From Arcobacteraceae bacterium (GTDB lineage Bacteria > Campylobacterota > Campylobacteria > Campylobacterales > Arcobacteraceae): DNA of 64,000 nt. The notes beneath the pieces are model-generated. The model did not search any database. It saw only the letters and a program-made list of their open reading frames with translations, and was not told the DNA's origin. The stretch covers positions 62,001-126,000 of the forward strand of contig JAIOSF010000026.1 in the NCBI GenBank assembly GCA_021107755.1, in the 5' to 3' direction. Shown here piece after piece: positions 45,241 through 53,797 of the stretch. The position numbers were made by a program, and so were the translations under genes. Position 1 is the first letter of the stretch, and each line of letters opens with the position of its first letter.

Positions 45241-46200
45241 TTACTCCCCTGGACCTTTTTTAATCTCTTCTGTTTTAAATATAATATCAGCTGGACTTCT
45301 ATTATAATTTTTAATAGAATCTTCAAGTTTTATCATAAGAGTTTCCATCTGAATCAGAGTATTATTAAGATTTGGAATAGTATCTTTTGTTATATCTTTA
45401 AAATTAAAGTCACCCTTTGAAATAGCTTTTTCTATTTCATTCATAGTAGCTCTTACCGATAAATAACTTTTTGTAATAGAATTTATATTTTGAATTAATG
45501 TATTTTCAAAATCAGTAGTATTTGTTACTAATGTATCAATTTTTGGTACTAAATTATCAACTTTATTGGTAATATTATCTGAGTTTTCTAAAATATTATT
45601 AAAATGCTTTATGGTTTTTTCATCAACTAATCGATCCATTTTATTCATAAAACTCGTAGTTTGTTTTAAAAGAAGTGAAACTTGCTCTTGATTCTCTTCA
45701 TTAAGTAATTGTTCTATGTTTGATAATACTTTTGAAACCTTATTGGATACAGTATCCATAGATTTTTCAATATTCTCAAAAAGAGAAGGGGTAGTTTTAA
45801 TTACTGGATATTGTTCACCCTCTTGAGCTTTTAAAAATGGTGCGTTATTATCTCCTAAATTAAGATTAATATAGCTCAGTCCTGTTATCCCTTGAGATGT
45901 TAATTTTGCTACAGTTTTTTCTTTTATGGGAGTTGTTTTTAAAATAGTTATGAGTACTTCTACTTGTTCGGTGTTTTTTGGATTTATTTTAATGCTGGTA
46001 ACTTTTCCTACATCTATTCCTCGATATTTAACTACTGAATCAACATTTAAACCTAAAACTGATTCATCAAAACGAATAAGGTATTTTTTTGTTTCATTCT
46101 CTTGTTCAGGTTTTAATAACCAGTAAGAAAAAGTTAACATCAAAAAGAATCCAATAATTACTAAAAATCCAACTAAAGTATAATTAACTCTATTATTCAT
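45241..46200 (-). CDS. mlaD: MlaD-like MCE domain protein
   Basis: An N-terminal membrane anchor (about 7-28) is followed by one MCE domain (about 40-120) with the signature VKYRGIDVGKVTSIKI and LTSQGITGLSYINLNLG. The last 190 residues form a long, mostly helical coiled region containing the pattern NITNKVDNLVPKIDTLV. MlaD rings bind phospholipid and sit between the inner-membrane transporter and periplasmic partners. E. coli MlaD has no such long C-terminal extension. The gene overlaps mlaF by 1 nt. Confidence 0.9.
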   Translation of the reverse strand: MNNRVNYTLVGFLVIIGFFLMLTFSYWLLKPEQENETKKYLIRFDESVLGLNVDSVVKYRGIDVGKVTSIKINPKNTEQVEVLITILKTTPIKEKTVAKLTSQGITGLSYINLNLGDNNAPFLKAQEGEQYPVIKTTPSLFENIEKSMDTVSNKVSKVLSNIEQLLNEENQEQVSLLLKQTTSFMNKMDRLVDEKTIKHFNNILENSDNITNKVDNLVPKIDTLVTNTTDFENTLIQNINSITKSYLSVRATMNEIEKAISKGDFNFKDITKDTIPNLNNTLIQMETLMIKLEDSIKNYNRSPADIIFKTEEIKKGPGE

Positions 46201-46937
46201 TAAGTATTACCTCCAAAAAATGTATTAATAAATTCACTTTGTATTGAACTTATATTATCTAAAGTACCCTCATAAATAATTTTTTTATCATCAATGACAG
46301 CAAATCTATCCATAGTGTTATGGATTGATTTTAAATCATGGGAAACCATGACAATAGTTAGTTTTAATAAATCTCTTAAGTTTACAATAAGTTTATCAAA
46401 ATCTCTTGCTGAAATAGGGTCTAAGCCACTTGTTGGTTCATCTAAAAAAAGAAGTTTCGGATCAAGTGCTAAAGCCCTTGCTAGTGCTGCTTTTTTTTTC
46501 ATTCCACCACTTATTTGAGATGGATAAAGTGTAGCATCTGAGAGTTTTAATCCTACAATATTTAATTTAAAAGCTACTATTTCATTTACCATCTTATCAT
46601 TTAAATCTGTATATTCTTGAAGAGGTAAAGCGATATTTTGTGCGAGCGTAAGTGAAGAAAATAGGGCGCCAAATTGAAATAAAACTCCCCATTGTTGTCG
46701 TAAATTTTGAGCTTCATTAACACTAATATGATTTAAGTCTTTTCCTAGAATATGAACTGTACCACTATGAATTTTGTCAAGCATAACAATCTCTCTAAGA
46801 AGTGTCGTTTTTCCACACCCACTGGGACCTAAAAGTCCATATATTTCTCCATTATTGATACTAAGATTCAATCCATCATGTACAACTTTATCTCCAAAAA
46901 TTGTTTTGAGTTCTTTTACATTTATTATCTTTTTCAT
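46200..46937 (-). CDS. mlaF: MlaF-like ABC ATPase
   Basis: This is the ATPase of the Mla lipid transporter. Walker A is GPSGCGKTT, the Q-loop is LFQFGALF, the signature is SGGMKKKAALARA (the form typical of MlaF/Mkl ATPases), Walker B is LLFLDEPTSGLDP and the switch His is in VSHD. The length of 245 aa is normal. Stop and start codons overlap by 1 nt with mlaE upstream and mlaD downstream, so the three subunits are translationally coupled. Confidence 0.94.
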   Translation of the reverse strand: MKKIINVKELKTIFGDKVVHDGLNLSINNGEIYGLLGPSGCGKTTLLREIVMLDKIHSGTVHILGKDLNHISVNEAQNLRQQWGVLFQFGALFSSLTLAQNIALPLQEYTDLNDKMVNEIVAFKLNIVGLKLSDATLYPSQISGGMKKKAALARALALDPKLLFLDEPTSGLDPISARDFDKLIVNLRDLLKLTIVMVSHDLKSIHNTMDRFAVIDDKKIIYEGTLDNISSIQSEFINTFFGGNT

Positions 46938-48052
46938 TAAATGCCTAAATTTGTAAATATGATAGAAAAAATTGCATCACAAATAATAACTGCAAAGATA
47001 GATTCAACAACACTTTTTGTTGTATTATATCCTATACTTTGAGTATCATCTTTTACCATAAGTCCTCTATATATCGCAATAGAAGCAATAAGTATGGCAA
47101 AAAAAGGTCCTTTTGCAATACCAACTAAAAAATGTCGTATCTCAATAACATTGCTAAATCTGTCTAAGAATAAATCAAAACTAATCCCTAAATCTAAATT
47201 TGCGATTATCATACCACCAAAAACAGCCATGATATCAGATACAAAGATTAGTATAGGCATCATAATGATAAGTGCAATAACACGAGGTAAAACTAAAAAT
47301 CTATAAGGGTCAAAGCCCATCGTTCTCATAGCATCTAACTCTTGTGTAATTTTCATAGCACCAATTTGTGCAGTGTATGAAGAGCCACTTCTTCCAGCAA
47401 TTATAACAGCTGTAATAACAGGAGATAGTTCTCTTAGCATAGAAAGCCCTATCATATCCACTATAAATATATTTGCACCATATAAGCTTAATTGATTAGC
47501 AGATTGATAGGCTATAACAACTCCTATAAGAAAACTACTTAATGCAATTATAAAAAAAGCTTTTATTGCACTTTCATTCATCTCAAATAAAATCTCTTTG
47601 TATCTTATTGTTTTTGGTGATTTTAATAAATAAATTAAATTGATAAAAAGTTCACCGAAAAAATCTAAAAAATGTAAGAAACCAAGATAGTATTTGTGTG
47701 CTTTTTGACCTATATATTTTATGATATTATTTTGTTTGTTATAAAGAGATAGAGTATTTTTTTGTTTTTTTGTTTTTACGAGTTCTAAAGTATCGAGAAT
47801 ATTTTTATTTGTAGTATTAATAGTTACAGTTATATTTTGTGAAGAGTATTTATCATATAAATTTATTAGATATATGGCTGAAGCTGTATCTATAAAAGTA
47901 AGTTCAGATAAGTCAATAATGATTGCTTTAAAATTTGAAACATTAATAGCATCAATTAAAACTTGGTATTTTGAAATACTGTACAAAGTAAACTCTTCTT
48001 TAAAAATAAGGGAGAGTTTTTCATTGTCATATTTGAAAAATAAATTATCCAT
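46937..48052 (-). CDS. mlaE: MlaE-like permease with N-terminal STAS domain
   Basis: The first 110 residues form a STAS domain (IIIDLSELTFIDTASAIYLINL). The rest is the MlaE permease with about five membrane segments, including SFLIGVVIAYQSANQL, LSMLRELSPVITAVIIAGRSGSSYTAQIGAMK and ELDAMRTMGFDP. In E. coli the STAS protein (MlaB) is separate, here it is fused. The ATG is 24 nt after the RND pump gene and its ribosome site is in a small hairpin (48059-48072). Confidence 0.93.
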   Translation of the reverse strand: MDNLFFKYDNEKLSLIFKEEFTLYSISKYQVLIDAINVSNFKAIIIDLSELTFIDTASAIYLINLYDKYSSQNITVTINTTNKNILDTLELVKTKKQKNTLSLYNKQNNIIKYIGQKAHKYYLGFLHFLDFFGELFINLIYLLKSPKTIRYKEILFEMNESAIKAFFIIALSSFLIGVVIAYQSANQLSLYGANIFIVDMIGLSMLRELSPVITAVIIAGRSGSSYTAQIGAMKITQELDAMRTMGFDPYRFLVLPRVIALIIMMPILIFVSDIMAVFGGMIIANLDLGISFDLFLDRFSNVIEIRHFLVGIAKGPFFAILIASIAIYRGLMVKDDTQSIGYNTTKSVVESIFAVIICDAIFSIIFTNLGI

Positions 48053-48058
48053 AATAAA

Positions 48059-48072
48059 ACCTCTTTTGAGGT
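48059..48072 (-). promoter_or_regulatory. Small hairpin between RND pump and mlaE, over the mlaE ribosome site
   Basis: On the minus strand ACCTC-AAAA-GAGGT is followed by TTTATT. It may act as a weak terminator or attenuator between pump and Mla genes, and it also pairs the GAGG ribosome site of mlaE. Confidence 0.5.
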
Positions 48073-48076
48073 AGAG

Positions 48077-51000
48077 TTATTTACCTATTTCTTTTGTTTT
48101 ACTAAATTTTTGTTTTACTCTTACAACCAGATAGAAAAATAATGGTATAAACAATACCCCTATAACCATAGCAGCAATCATACCACCAACAACAGTTGTC
48201 CCAATGATATGACGGCTAGCACTTCCAGCACCACTACTTAATGCTAGTGGTAAAGTCCCCACGATAAAAGCTAATGAAGTCATAATAATAGGACGAAATC
48301 TTAATCGTGCGGCTTCAATAGTTGCATCTAGTAAACTCATACCATCTCTTAGTTTATCCATAGCAAATTCAACGATTAAAATAGCATTCTTTGCGCTAAG
48401 TCCCACTAGGGTTACAAGTCCAACTTGAAAATATATATCAGCTTCTAATCCTCTTAAATATACAGCAACAGCCGCTCCAAATATAGCAAATGGTATAGAG
48501 ATAATAACAGCCATAGGGATACTCCAGCTTTCATAAAGTGCAGCAAGGATTAAGAATACAAATATCGCTGCATATAATGATGTATAACTCCCTTCATTAG
48601 CTAGTTTTTTCTCTTGAAAAGATGTTCCAGCCCAAGCAATTGTATACCCTTCAGGAAGAACACTAGTAGCAATCTCTTCTATAGCTTCTAGAGCATCACT
48701 TGAAGCATAACCAGCACCTGGATTCCCTGTGACATTTGCTGATTGAAACATATTAAATCTTTGTATTACACTTGCATTTACTTTTCGTTCAAGTTTTACA
48801 AGTTCACTTACAGGTACAAGTTCTCCATCATTTGAACGAACATAGATATTTTTAAATTGCTCTTGAGTTGCTCTATATTGAGACATGGATTGGATATTAA
48901 CATGGAAAGTTCTTCCATATAAATTAAAATCATTAATATACCCTTTTCCAAATGTATTTTGAATATTTGCAAAAATAGAATCTATTGTAATATTCATAGA
49001 CTTTGCTTTTTGTCTATCAACTGTTAATAAGTATTGTGGAATATTTGTATTTAATGTTGTTCTCATCCCTGCAAGCCTTGGGTCTTGAGATGCTTTGGCA
49101 ATAATTTCTTGTGTATAAGTATTTAGAGTAGATAACTCTCCACCTGTTCTATCTTGTATCCACATCTCAAATCCGCCAGTTGCACTCATACCCATAATAG
49201 GAGGTGGATTTACAGGGATAACAAAAGCATCTTTCCCTTGCATAAATTGTCCCATAAGTTGCCCTGCAAGTACTTGAGAGTTTTGATTTGCATCTGGTCT
49301 TTCATCCCAAGGTTTTAACATAGCAAACATAATAGCTGCATCTGTTCTATAAGCAAATGTTGCAAGGTCAATACCTGTAATTGCTCCAACACCAATGATA
49401 TTTGGATTTGCTAAAAGTTGTTTTTCTATATCTTTTGTGATTATAGATGATTCACCAAGTGAAGTTGATGGCATAAGGTATGTAAGTACTAATAGTACCC
49501 CTTTATCTTCTGTTGGTACAAGTCCTGCTGGTGTTTGTTTCATAATACCATAAGTTGAAAATAAAAGTCCACCAAATAAAAAAAGTGAAAATACCCATTT
49601 TTTTATAGTGAATTTCGTAATTCCTAAAAATCTAATTGTAAGCCAGTCAAAAAAGTCATTAAACTTTTTAATAGGATATATTGGTTCAGATTCATGTTCT
49701 TTTAAAAATATTGCACATAAAGCGGGAGTAAGAGTAAGTGCTACAAGTCCAGAGATAACAACAGCCATAACAATAGTAATAGCAAATTGTTTATACATAA
49801 CTCCACTAAATCCACCACTTAAAGCTGCTGGAATAAATACAGCAGATAAAACAAGTACAATAGCTACAAGTGGAGTAGTAAGCTCTTTCATAGCTTCTAT
49901 AGTTGCATCTTTTACACTAATTGTTTTAGTTCGTAAGATTCTCTCAACATTTTCTATAACAATAATAGCATCATCAACAACCAGTCCAATAGCCAAAATC
50001 ATACCAAAAAGTGTAAGCAAGTTTATAGAAAAACCAGCAGCATAAAGTCCAGCAAATGTTCCTATAACAGATACAGGAATTGCTAGAACTGGGATAATAG
50101 TAGCTCTAAAGTTTCCTAAAAATAGATATATTAAAATTGTAACAAATACAATAGCTTCAAGTAAAGTTTTAATAACCTCTTTGATTGATTCATTTACAAA
50201 TAGTGTTGCATCGTACGGTACTTTATATTCTAAGTCTTCAGGAAATTTTGTTTTTAATTCTTTTAAAGTATCATCAAGTGCTTGTGAAACATCTAAAGCG
50301 TTTGCACCTGGTGATAAAAATATACCAACTGGCATCATTGGTTCACTATTGTATCTTCCCATTGTATTAAGAGCATCAGCCCCAAGTTTAACTTGTGCAA
50401 TATCTTTTAGTTTTAGTGTTGAACCATCAGTGTTTGAACGGATAATAATATTTTCAAACGCCTCAACATTTTTAAGGCGACCTTCTGTTGCTATAGAGTA
50501 AGTAAAAGGTGTAACCTCTTTTATTGGTTCTGCACCTACTGTTCCTGTTGAATATTGATTGTTTTGGCTTTGAATTAACTTGTTTACTTCACTAGGAACA
50601 AGATTGTAAAATGCCAACTTATCTGGGTCTATCCAAATTCTTATAGCATAATCTTTAGCCCCAAATACTACTACATCACCCACACCTTTAATTCTTTTTA
50701 AATCATCAAGTACATTGATTGTTAAGTAGTTTGAGATAAATGTTGTATCATGAACATTATCTTTTGATGTAAAAGCCAAAACTTTTAACATATCAGGAGA
50801 TCTCTCTTTTACTGTAATCCCTTGTCTTTGTACCTCAGGAGGTAATTTATTTAGTGCTAGTTGTACACGGTTGTTAACATCTACTTTTGCTTGTGCTACA
50901 TCTGTTCCAACTTCAAAAATAATACTAATTGAAAGTGTACCACTTGGACTTGCAGTAGAAGTCATATATGTCATATCTTCTACACCATTGATTGCATTTT

Positions 51001-51199
51001 CTAGAGTAGTTGCTACAGTTGCAGAGAGTGTTGCAGCATCGGCACCTGGATATACAGCTTGTACATTTATCTGAGGTGGTGTAACAGCAGGATACTCTTT
51101 TACTGGGAGGATATTTATAGAAATAATACCTGCAAGTATTATCAATACTGATATTACAGTTGCAAATATAGGTCTATTTATGAAAAACTTTGAGAACAT
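48077..51199 (-). CDS. RND efflux pump, HAE1 type (AcrB-like)
   Basis: The 1040-aa protein is a full-length hydrophobe/amphiphile efflux pump with twelve membrane segments. FFINRPIFATVISVLIILAG opens it. The proton-relay residues are present: the Asp pair in VVDDAIIVIENVER (segment 4) and Lys in GLSAKNAILIVEFA (segment 10). The porter-domain block DVNNRVQLALNKLP also fits. It works with the adaptor encoded just upstream and needs a TolC duct, for which the gene at 41141-42376 is the obvious candidate. Confidence 0.95.
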   Translation of the reverse strand: MFSKFFINRPIFATVISVLIILAGIISINILPVKEYPAVTPPQINVQAVYPGADAATLSATVATTLENAINGVEDMTYMTSTASPSGTLSISIIFEVGTDVAQAKVDVNNRVQLALNKLPPEVQRQGITVKERSPDMLKVLAFTSKDNVHDTTFISNYLTINVLDDLKRIKGVGDVVVFGAKDYAIRIWIDPDKLAFYNLVPSEVNKLIQSQNNQYSTGTVGAEPIKEVTPFTYSIATEGRLKNVEAFENIIIRSNTDGSTLKLKDIAQVKLGADALNTMGRYNSEPMMPVGIFLSPGANALDVSQALDDTLKELKTKFPEDLEYKVPYDATLFVNESIKEVIKTLLEAIVFVTILIYLFLGNFRATIIPVLAIPVSVIGTFAGLYAAGFSINLLTLFGMILAIGLVVDDAIIVIENVERILRTKTISVKDATIEAMKELTTPLVAIVLVLSAVFIPAALSGGFSGVMYKQFAITIVMAVVISGLVALTLTPALCAIFLKEHESEPIYPIKKFNDFFDWLTIRFLGITKFTIKKWVFSLFLFGGLLFSTYGIMKQTPAGLVPTEDKGVLLVLTYLMPSTSLGESSIITKDIEKQLLANPNIIGVGAITGIDLATFAYRTDAAIMFAMLKPWDERPDANQNSQVLAGQLMGQFMQGKDAFVIPVNPPPIMGMSATGGFEMWIQDRTGGELSTLNTYTQEIIAKASQDPRLAGMRTTLNTNIPQYLLTVDRQKAKSMNITIDSIFANIQNTFGKGYINDFNLYGRTFHVNIQSMSQYRATQEQFKNIYVRSNDGELVPVSELVKLERKVNASVIQRFNMFQSANVTGNPGAGYASSDALEAIEEIATSVLPEGYTIAWAGTSFQEKKLANEGSYTSLYAAIFVFLILAALYESWSIPMAVIISIPFAIFGAAVAVYLRGLEADIYFQVGLVTLVGLSAKNAILIVEFAMDKLRDGMSLLDATIEAARLRFRPIIMTSLAFIVGTLPLALSSGAGSASRHIIGTTVVGGMIAAMVIGVLFIPLFFYLVVRVKQKFSKTKEIGK

Positions 51200-52330
51200 C
51201 TAGTTTCCTTGTTCGTTAATTATCTTATCTACAACAACATCTGCACCTGGTTTTACTCTAAAGAAATTATTTACAATTACTCTATCTCCACTTTGAAGTG
51301 GACCACCAGCTACAACATATTTATCACCTGTTTCTTTTCCTATCATTACAGGTTTCACTCCAACTTTTCCACCATTTTCTATAAATACAATTGTTCCCAT
51401 AGGATTTTGTAAAACAGCTTTTTGTGGTATAGTGATAACATCTTTTTGTACAATATCATTAAGTATAACTCTTATAAAATTTCCTGGCATTAAAAAGCTA
51501 GCACTATTATTAACTATTGCTCTCATTTTTACTGTTGATGTATTTTGATTTATATTTACATCAATAAAGTCTATTATACCTGTATAAGTAGTAGGTTTTT
51601 CATTGATTTCTATATTTACTTTTACTTTTTTATCCTCTGGTAATGACCATAAATTATTCTTAATATTTTTATAATCACTTAATGGCATAGAAAAATCTAT
51701 ATAAACTTGCTCATTTTGAGTTATAGAAGTTAGTTCTTGTGGTGGATTATTCGTAACTAAATCTCCAATATCAACTTTTTTTAAACCAACAATACCACTA
51801 ATTGGTGCTTTTACATTTGTAAAATTTAAATCAATTTTTGCTTGAGTTAATTTTGCCTTAGCTAAAGCATATGATGCAGTTGCTTGTTCATATTCTGATA
51901 ATGCATCATCTCTTTTTTCAACACTTACTGATTTTGTTTTATAAAGTCTTTTTATTCTTTCCCAGTTTCTTGAAGCATTATTCATTGAAGCTTCATTCAT
52001 TTGTACAGATGCAGTTGCCTCAGCAACTCTTGCTTTATAAATATCATCTTCTATTTTATATAATAAATCACCTTGGTTTACTTTTTGACCCTCAGTGAAA
52101 TGTTTACTTTCTAACACTCCTAAAACTCTTGAAAACACTTTTATATTTTGAAATGATTTAATTTGCGCTGGATATTTTAAAATGATTGGTAAGTTTTGTG
52201 GCTGCGGTACAACATATATATCTGCTTTAGGTGCTGGCATTTTTTTTGCTGGTTGGGCTGAGAAGCTCATAGTTGGTATTACAAGTAGTGTAGCTACTGT
52301 TACAATAATTGATTTTGTGAACTTTTGCAT
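51200..52330 (-). CDS. RND efflux periplasmic adaptor (AcrA-like)
   Basis: A signal peptide (about 1-26, ending SFS-AQ) is followed by the lipoyl halves (FSRVLGVLESKHFTEGQKVN and FTNVKAPISGIVGLKKVDIGD), a helical hairpin (EATASVQMNEASMNNASRNW), the beta-barrel and the membrane-proximal domain. There is no lipobox Cys, unlike AcrA. The length of 376 aa is normal. The pump gene begins directly after its stop codon. AAGGAAAACT precedes the ATG. Transcription probably starts near the operator at 52375-52395. Confidence 0.94.
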   Translation of the reverse strand: MQKFTKSIIVTVATLLVIPTMSFSAQPAKKMPAPKADIYVVPQPQNLPIILKYPAQIKSFQNIKVFSRVLGVLESKHFTEGQKVNQGDLLYKIEDDIYKARVAEATASVQMNEASMNNASRNWERIKRLYKTKSVSVEKRDDALSEYEQATASYALAKAKLTQAKIDLNFTNVKAPISGIVGLKKVDIGDLVTNNPPQELTSITQNEQVYIDFSMPLSDYKNIKNNLWSLPEDKKVKVNIEINEKPTTYTGIIDFIDVNINQNTSTVKMRAIVNNSASFLMPGNFIRVILNDIVQKDVITIPQKAVLQNPMGTIVFIENGGKVGVKPVMIGKETGDKYVVAGGPLQSGDRVIVNNFFRVKPGADVVVDKIINEQGN

Positions 52331-52374
52331 AGTTTTCCTTGACTCTTTAATTTTATTTATTCTTGGTTATAATT

Positions 52375-52395
52375 ATGAATGACTCAGAGTCATTT
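52375..52395. promoter_or_regulatory. TetR-type operator, right copy
   Basis: ATGAATGAC-N6-TCATTT, which contains the perfect 15-bp palindrome ATGACTCAGAGTCAT. It lies about 45 bp upstream of the RND adaptor ATG, within the expected promoter, and matches the operator of the TetR gene at 40512-40532 in 15 fixed positions at identical spacing. Confidence 0.72.
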
Positions 52396-52540
52396 ACGGG
52401 AATAATAGTATCAATTTGCTGATTAATAGCTTAAAGTATTAAACTATAAAGACTCATACACATTTAATTATTATGGAGTATAATCAAGATGGAAAATTGA
52501 TTTTAATGGCGTCTTATTCAATAAAAAGGGAGTAGTTAAA

Positions 52541-53152
52541 GTGTTAGAGCAAAATAAAACAAAATATTATCCTTATGGATTGGCTTGTTTAATTATAATG
52601 ATTTTTGTAATTTTGTCTATACAACCAAGTGATAGATCAGTTTGGGTTATTGAAGTTATACCTGTAGTTAGTATTTTTTTATTGTTGCTATTTACCTTTG
52701 ATAGATTTAGGTTTAGTAATTTATCATACACTTTGATTAGTATTGGATTGATTTGGCATACTATAGGTGCTCATTATACTTTTGCAAATGTTCCTTTTGA
52801 TTTTATTACACAGCAATTTGATTTTCAAAGAAATCATTATGACAGAATAGGGCATTTTTTAGTTGGTTTATATGCTTATCCAATAGCAGAATTTATGGAA
52901 AAAAAAAGATATACAAATTATGTGGTAGCAGTATTATTTGCACTTTTTTTTATCATGAGTATCGCTTGTGGTTATGAGATAGTTGAGTGGATATATGCTG
53001 ATATTGAGAGTGGAAATAGAGGTATAGAGTTTTTAGGCTCTCAAGGTGATAGCTGGGATGCTCAAAAAGATATGTTGGCTAATACACTTGGTGCTGTTGT
53101 TTCATTGTGTTTGTTTTGGTACATTAGACCTGATGAAGCAAGTAAGTATTAA
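52541..53152 (+). CDS. DUF2238 (YjdF-like) inner membrane protein
   Basis: The product has six membrane segments and the DUF2238 blocks: IGAHYTFANVPF, NHYDRIGHFLVGLYAYPIAEF, CGYEIVEWIYA and GSQGDSWDAQKDMLANTLGA. The conserved His, Asp and Glu residues in the membrane are reminiscent of the VanZ-like superfamily. The function is unknown. The start is a GTG with AAAAAGGGAG upstream. A TATAAT box at 52479-52484 may be its promoter. The next gene starts 18 nt later. Confidence 0.88.
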   Translation: MLEQNKTKYYPYGLACLIIMIFVILSIQPSDRSVWVIEVIPVVSIFLLLLFTFDRFRFSNLSYTLISIGLIWHTIGAHYTFANVPFDFITQQFDFQRNHYDRIGHFLVGLYAYPIAEFMEKKRYTNYVVAVLFALFFIMSIACGYEIVEWIYADIESGNRGIEFLGSQGDSWDAQKDMLANTLGAVVSLCLFWYIRPDEASKY

Positions 53153-53170
53153 TGATAAAAAAGGAAAAAA

Positions 53171-53797
53171 ATGGAAAATAAAAGAATAGATGAGATTGTT
53201 TTACAGATAAAAGAACTTGAAGATGAGCTTCTTGAGGAGTTTAAGAAAAAAGAGGAGCAGTTTTTTTACAGAATAGAAAATGAAAAAGTGAAATTTCAAG
53301 AAAGAGTTATTAAAGAGGGAAAATCTAAAATAATAAGTTCTATAAAATATCTTTCATCTTTTCCATTGGGGGTTATTCTTACCATTCCTTTTATTTGGGC
53401 TATGATTATTCCTATAGTTATGACAGATATATTTGTAAGTATCTATCAAGCTATTTGTTTCCCTATTTATAAGATACCAAAAGTAAAACGAAAAGAGTAT
53501 GTGATAATTGATAGATATAATCTCTTTTATCTTGACAGGGTACAAAAAATAAATTGTTGGTATTGTGAATATTTTAATGGTGTTGTTGCATATGTAAGAG
53601 AGATAGCTGCCCGAACAGAACAGTTTTGGTGTCCCATAAAACATTCAAAATCATTAAAAGAGAAACACTCACGATATGATAATTTTTTTGATTTTGGTGA
53701 CTATATAAAATATCGAGATGAAATAGAAAATCAAAGGTTGAATTTTGATGATTTATTAGAGAAGAAAGAAGAGCAAAAAAAGGAGACAGATGTATAA
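53171..53797 (+). CDS. Hypothetical membrane protein with cysteine motif (208 aa)
   Basis: I do not recognise a named family. The first 50 residues form a charged coiled coil, then one long or two short membrane segments (about 62-100), then a soluble part with NCWYCEYFNGVVAYVREIAA and QFWCPIKHSK. Three Cys and a His in this block could bind a metal. The ribosome site is AAAAGGAAAAA. It overlaps the RND pump start by 8 nt, so it is translationally coupled to the pump and possibly an accessory subunit. Confidence 0.7.
   Translation: MENKRIDEIVLQIKELEDELLEEFKKKEEQFFYRIENEKVKFQERVIKEGKSKIISSIKYLSSFPLGVILTIPFIWAMIIPIVMTDIFVSIYQAICFPIYKIPKVKRKEYVIIDRYNLFYLDRVQKINCWYCEYFNGVVAYVREIAARTEQFWCPIKHSKSLKEKHSRYDNFFDFGDYIKYRDEIENQRLNFDDLLEKKEEQKKETDV

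Noticed and set aside
49608-51074. Several plus-strand ORFs inside the RND pump gene
   Set aside because: Shadows of a full-length pump with all key residues.
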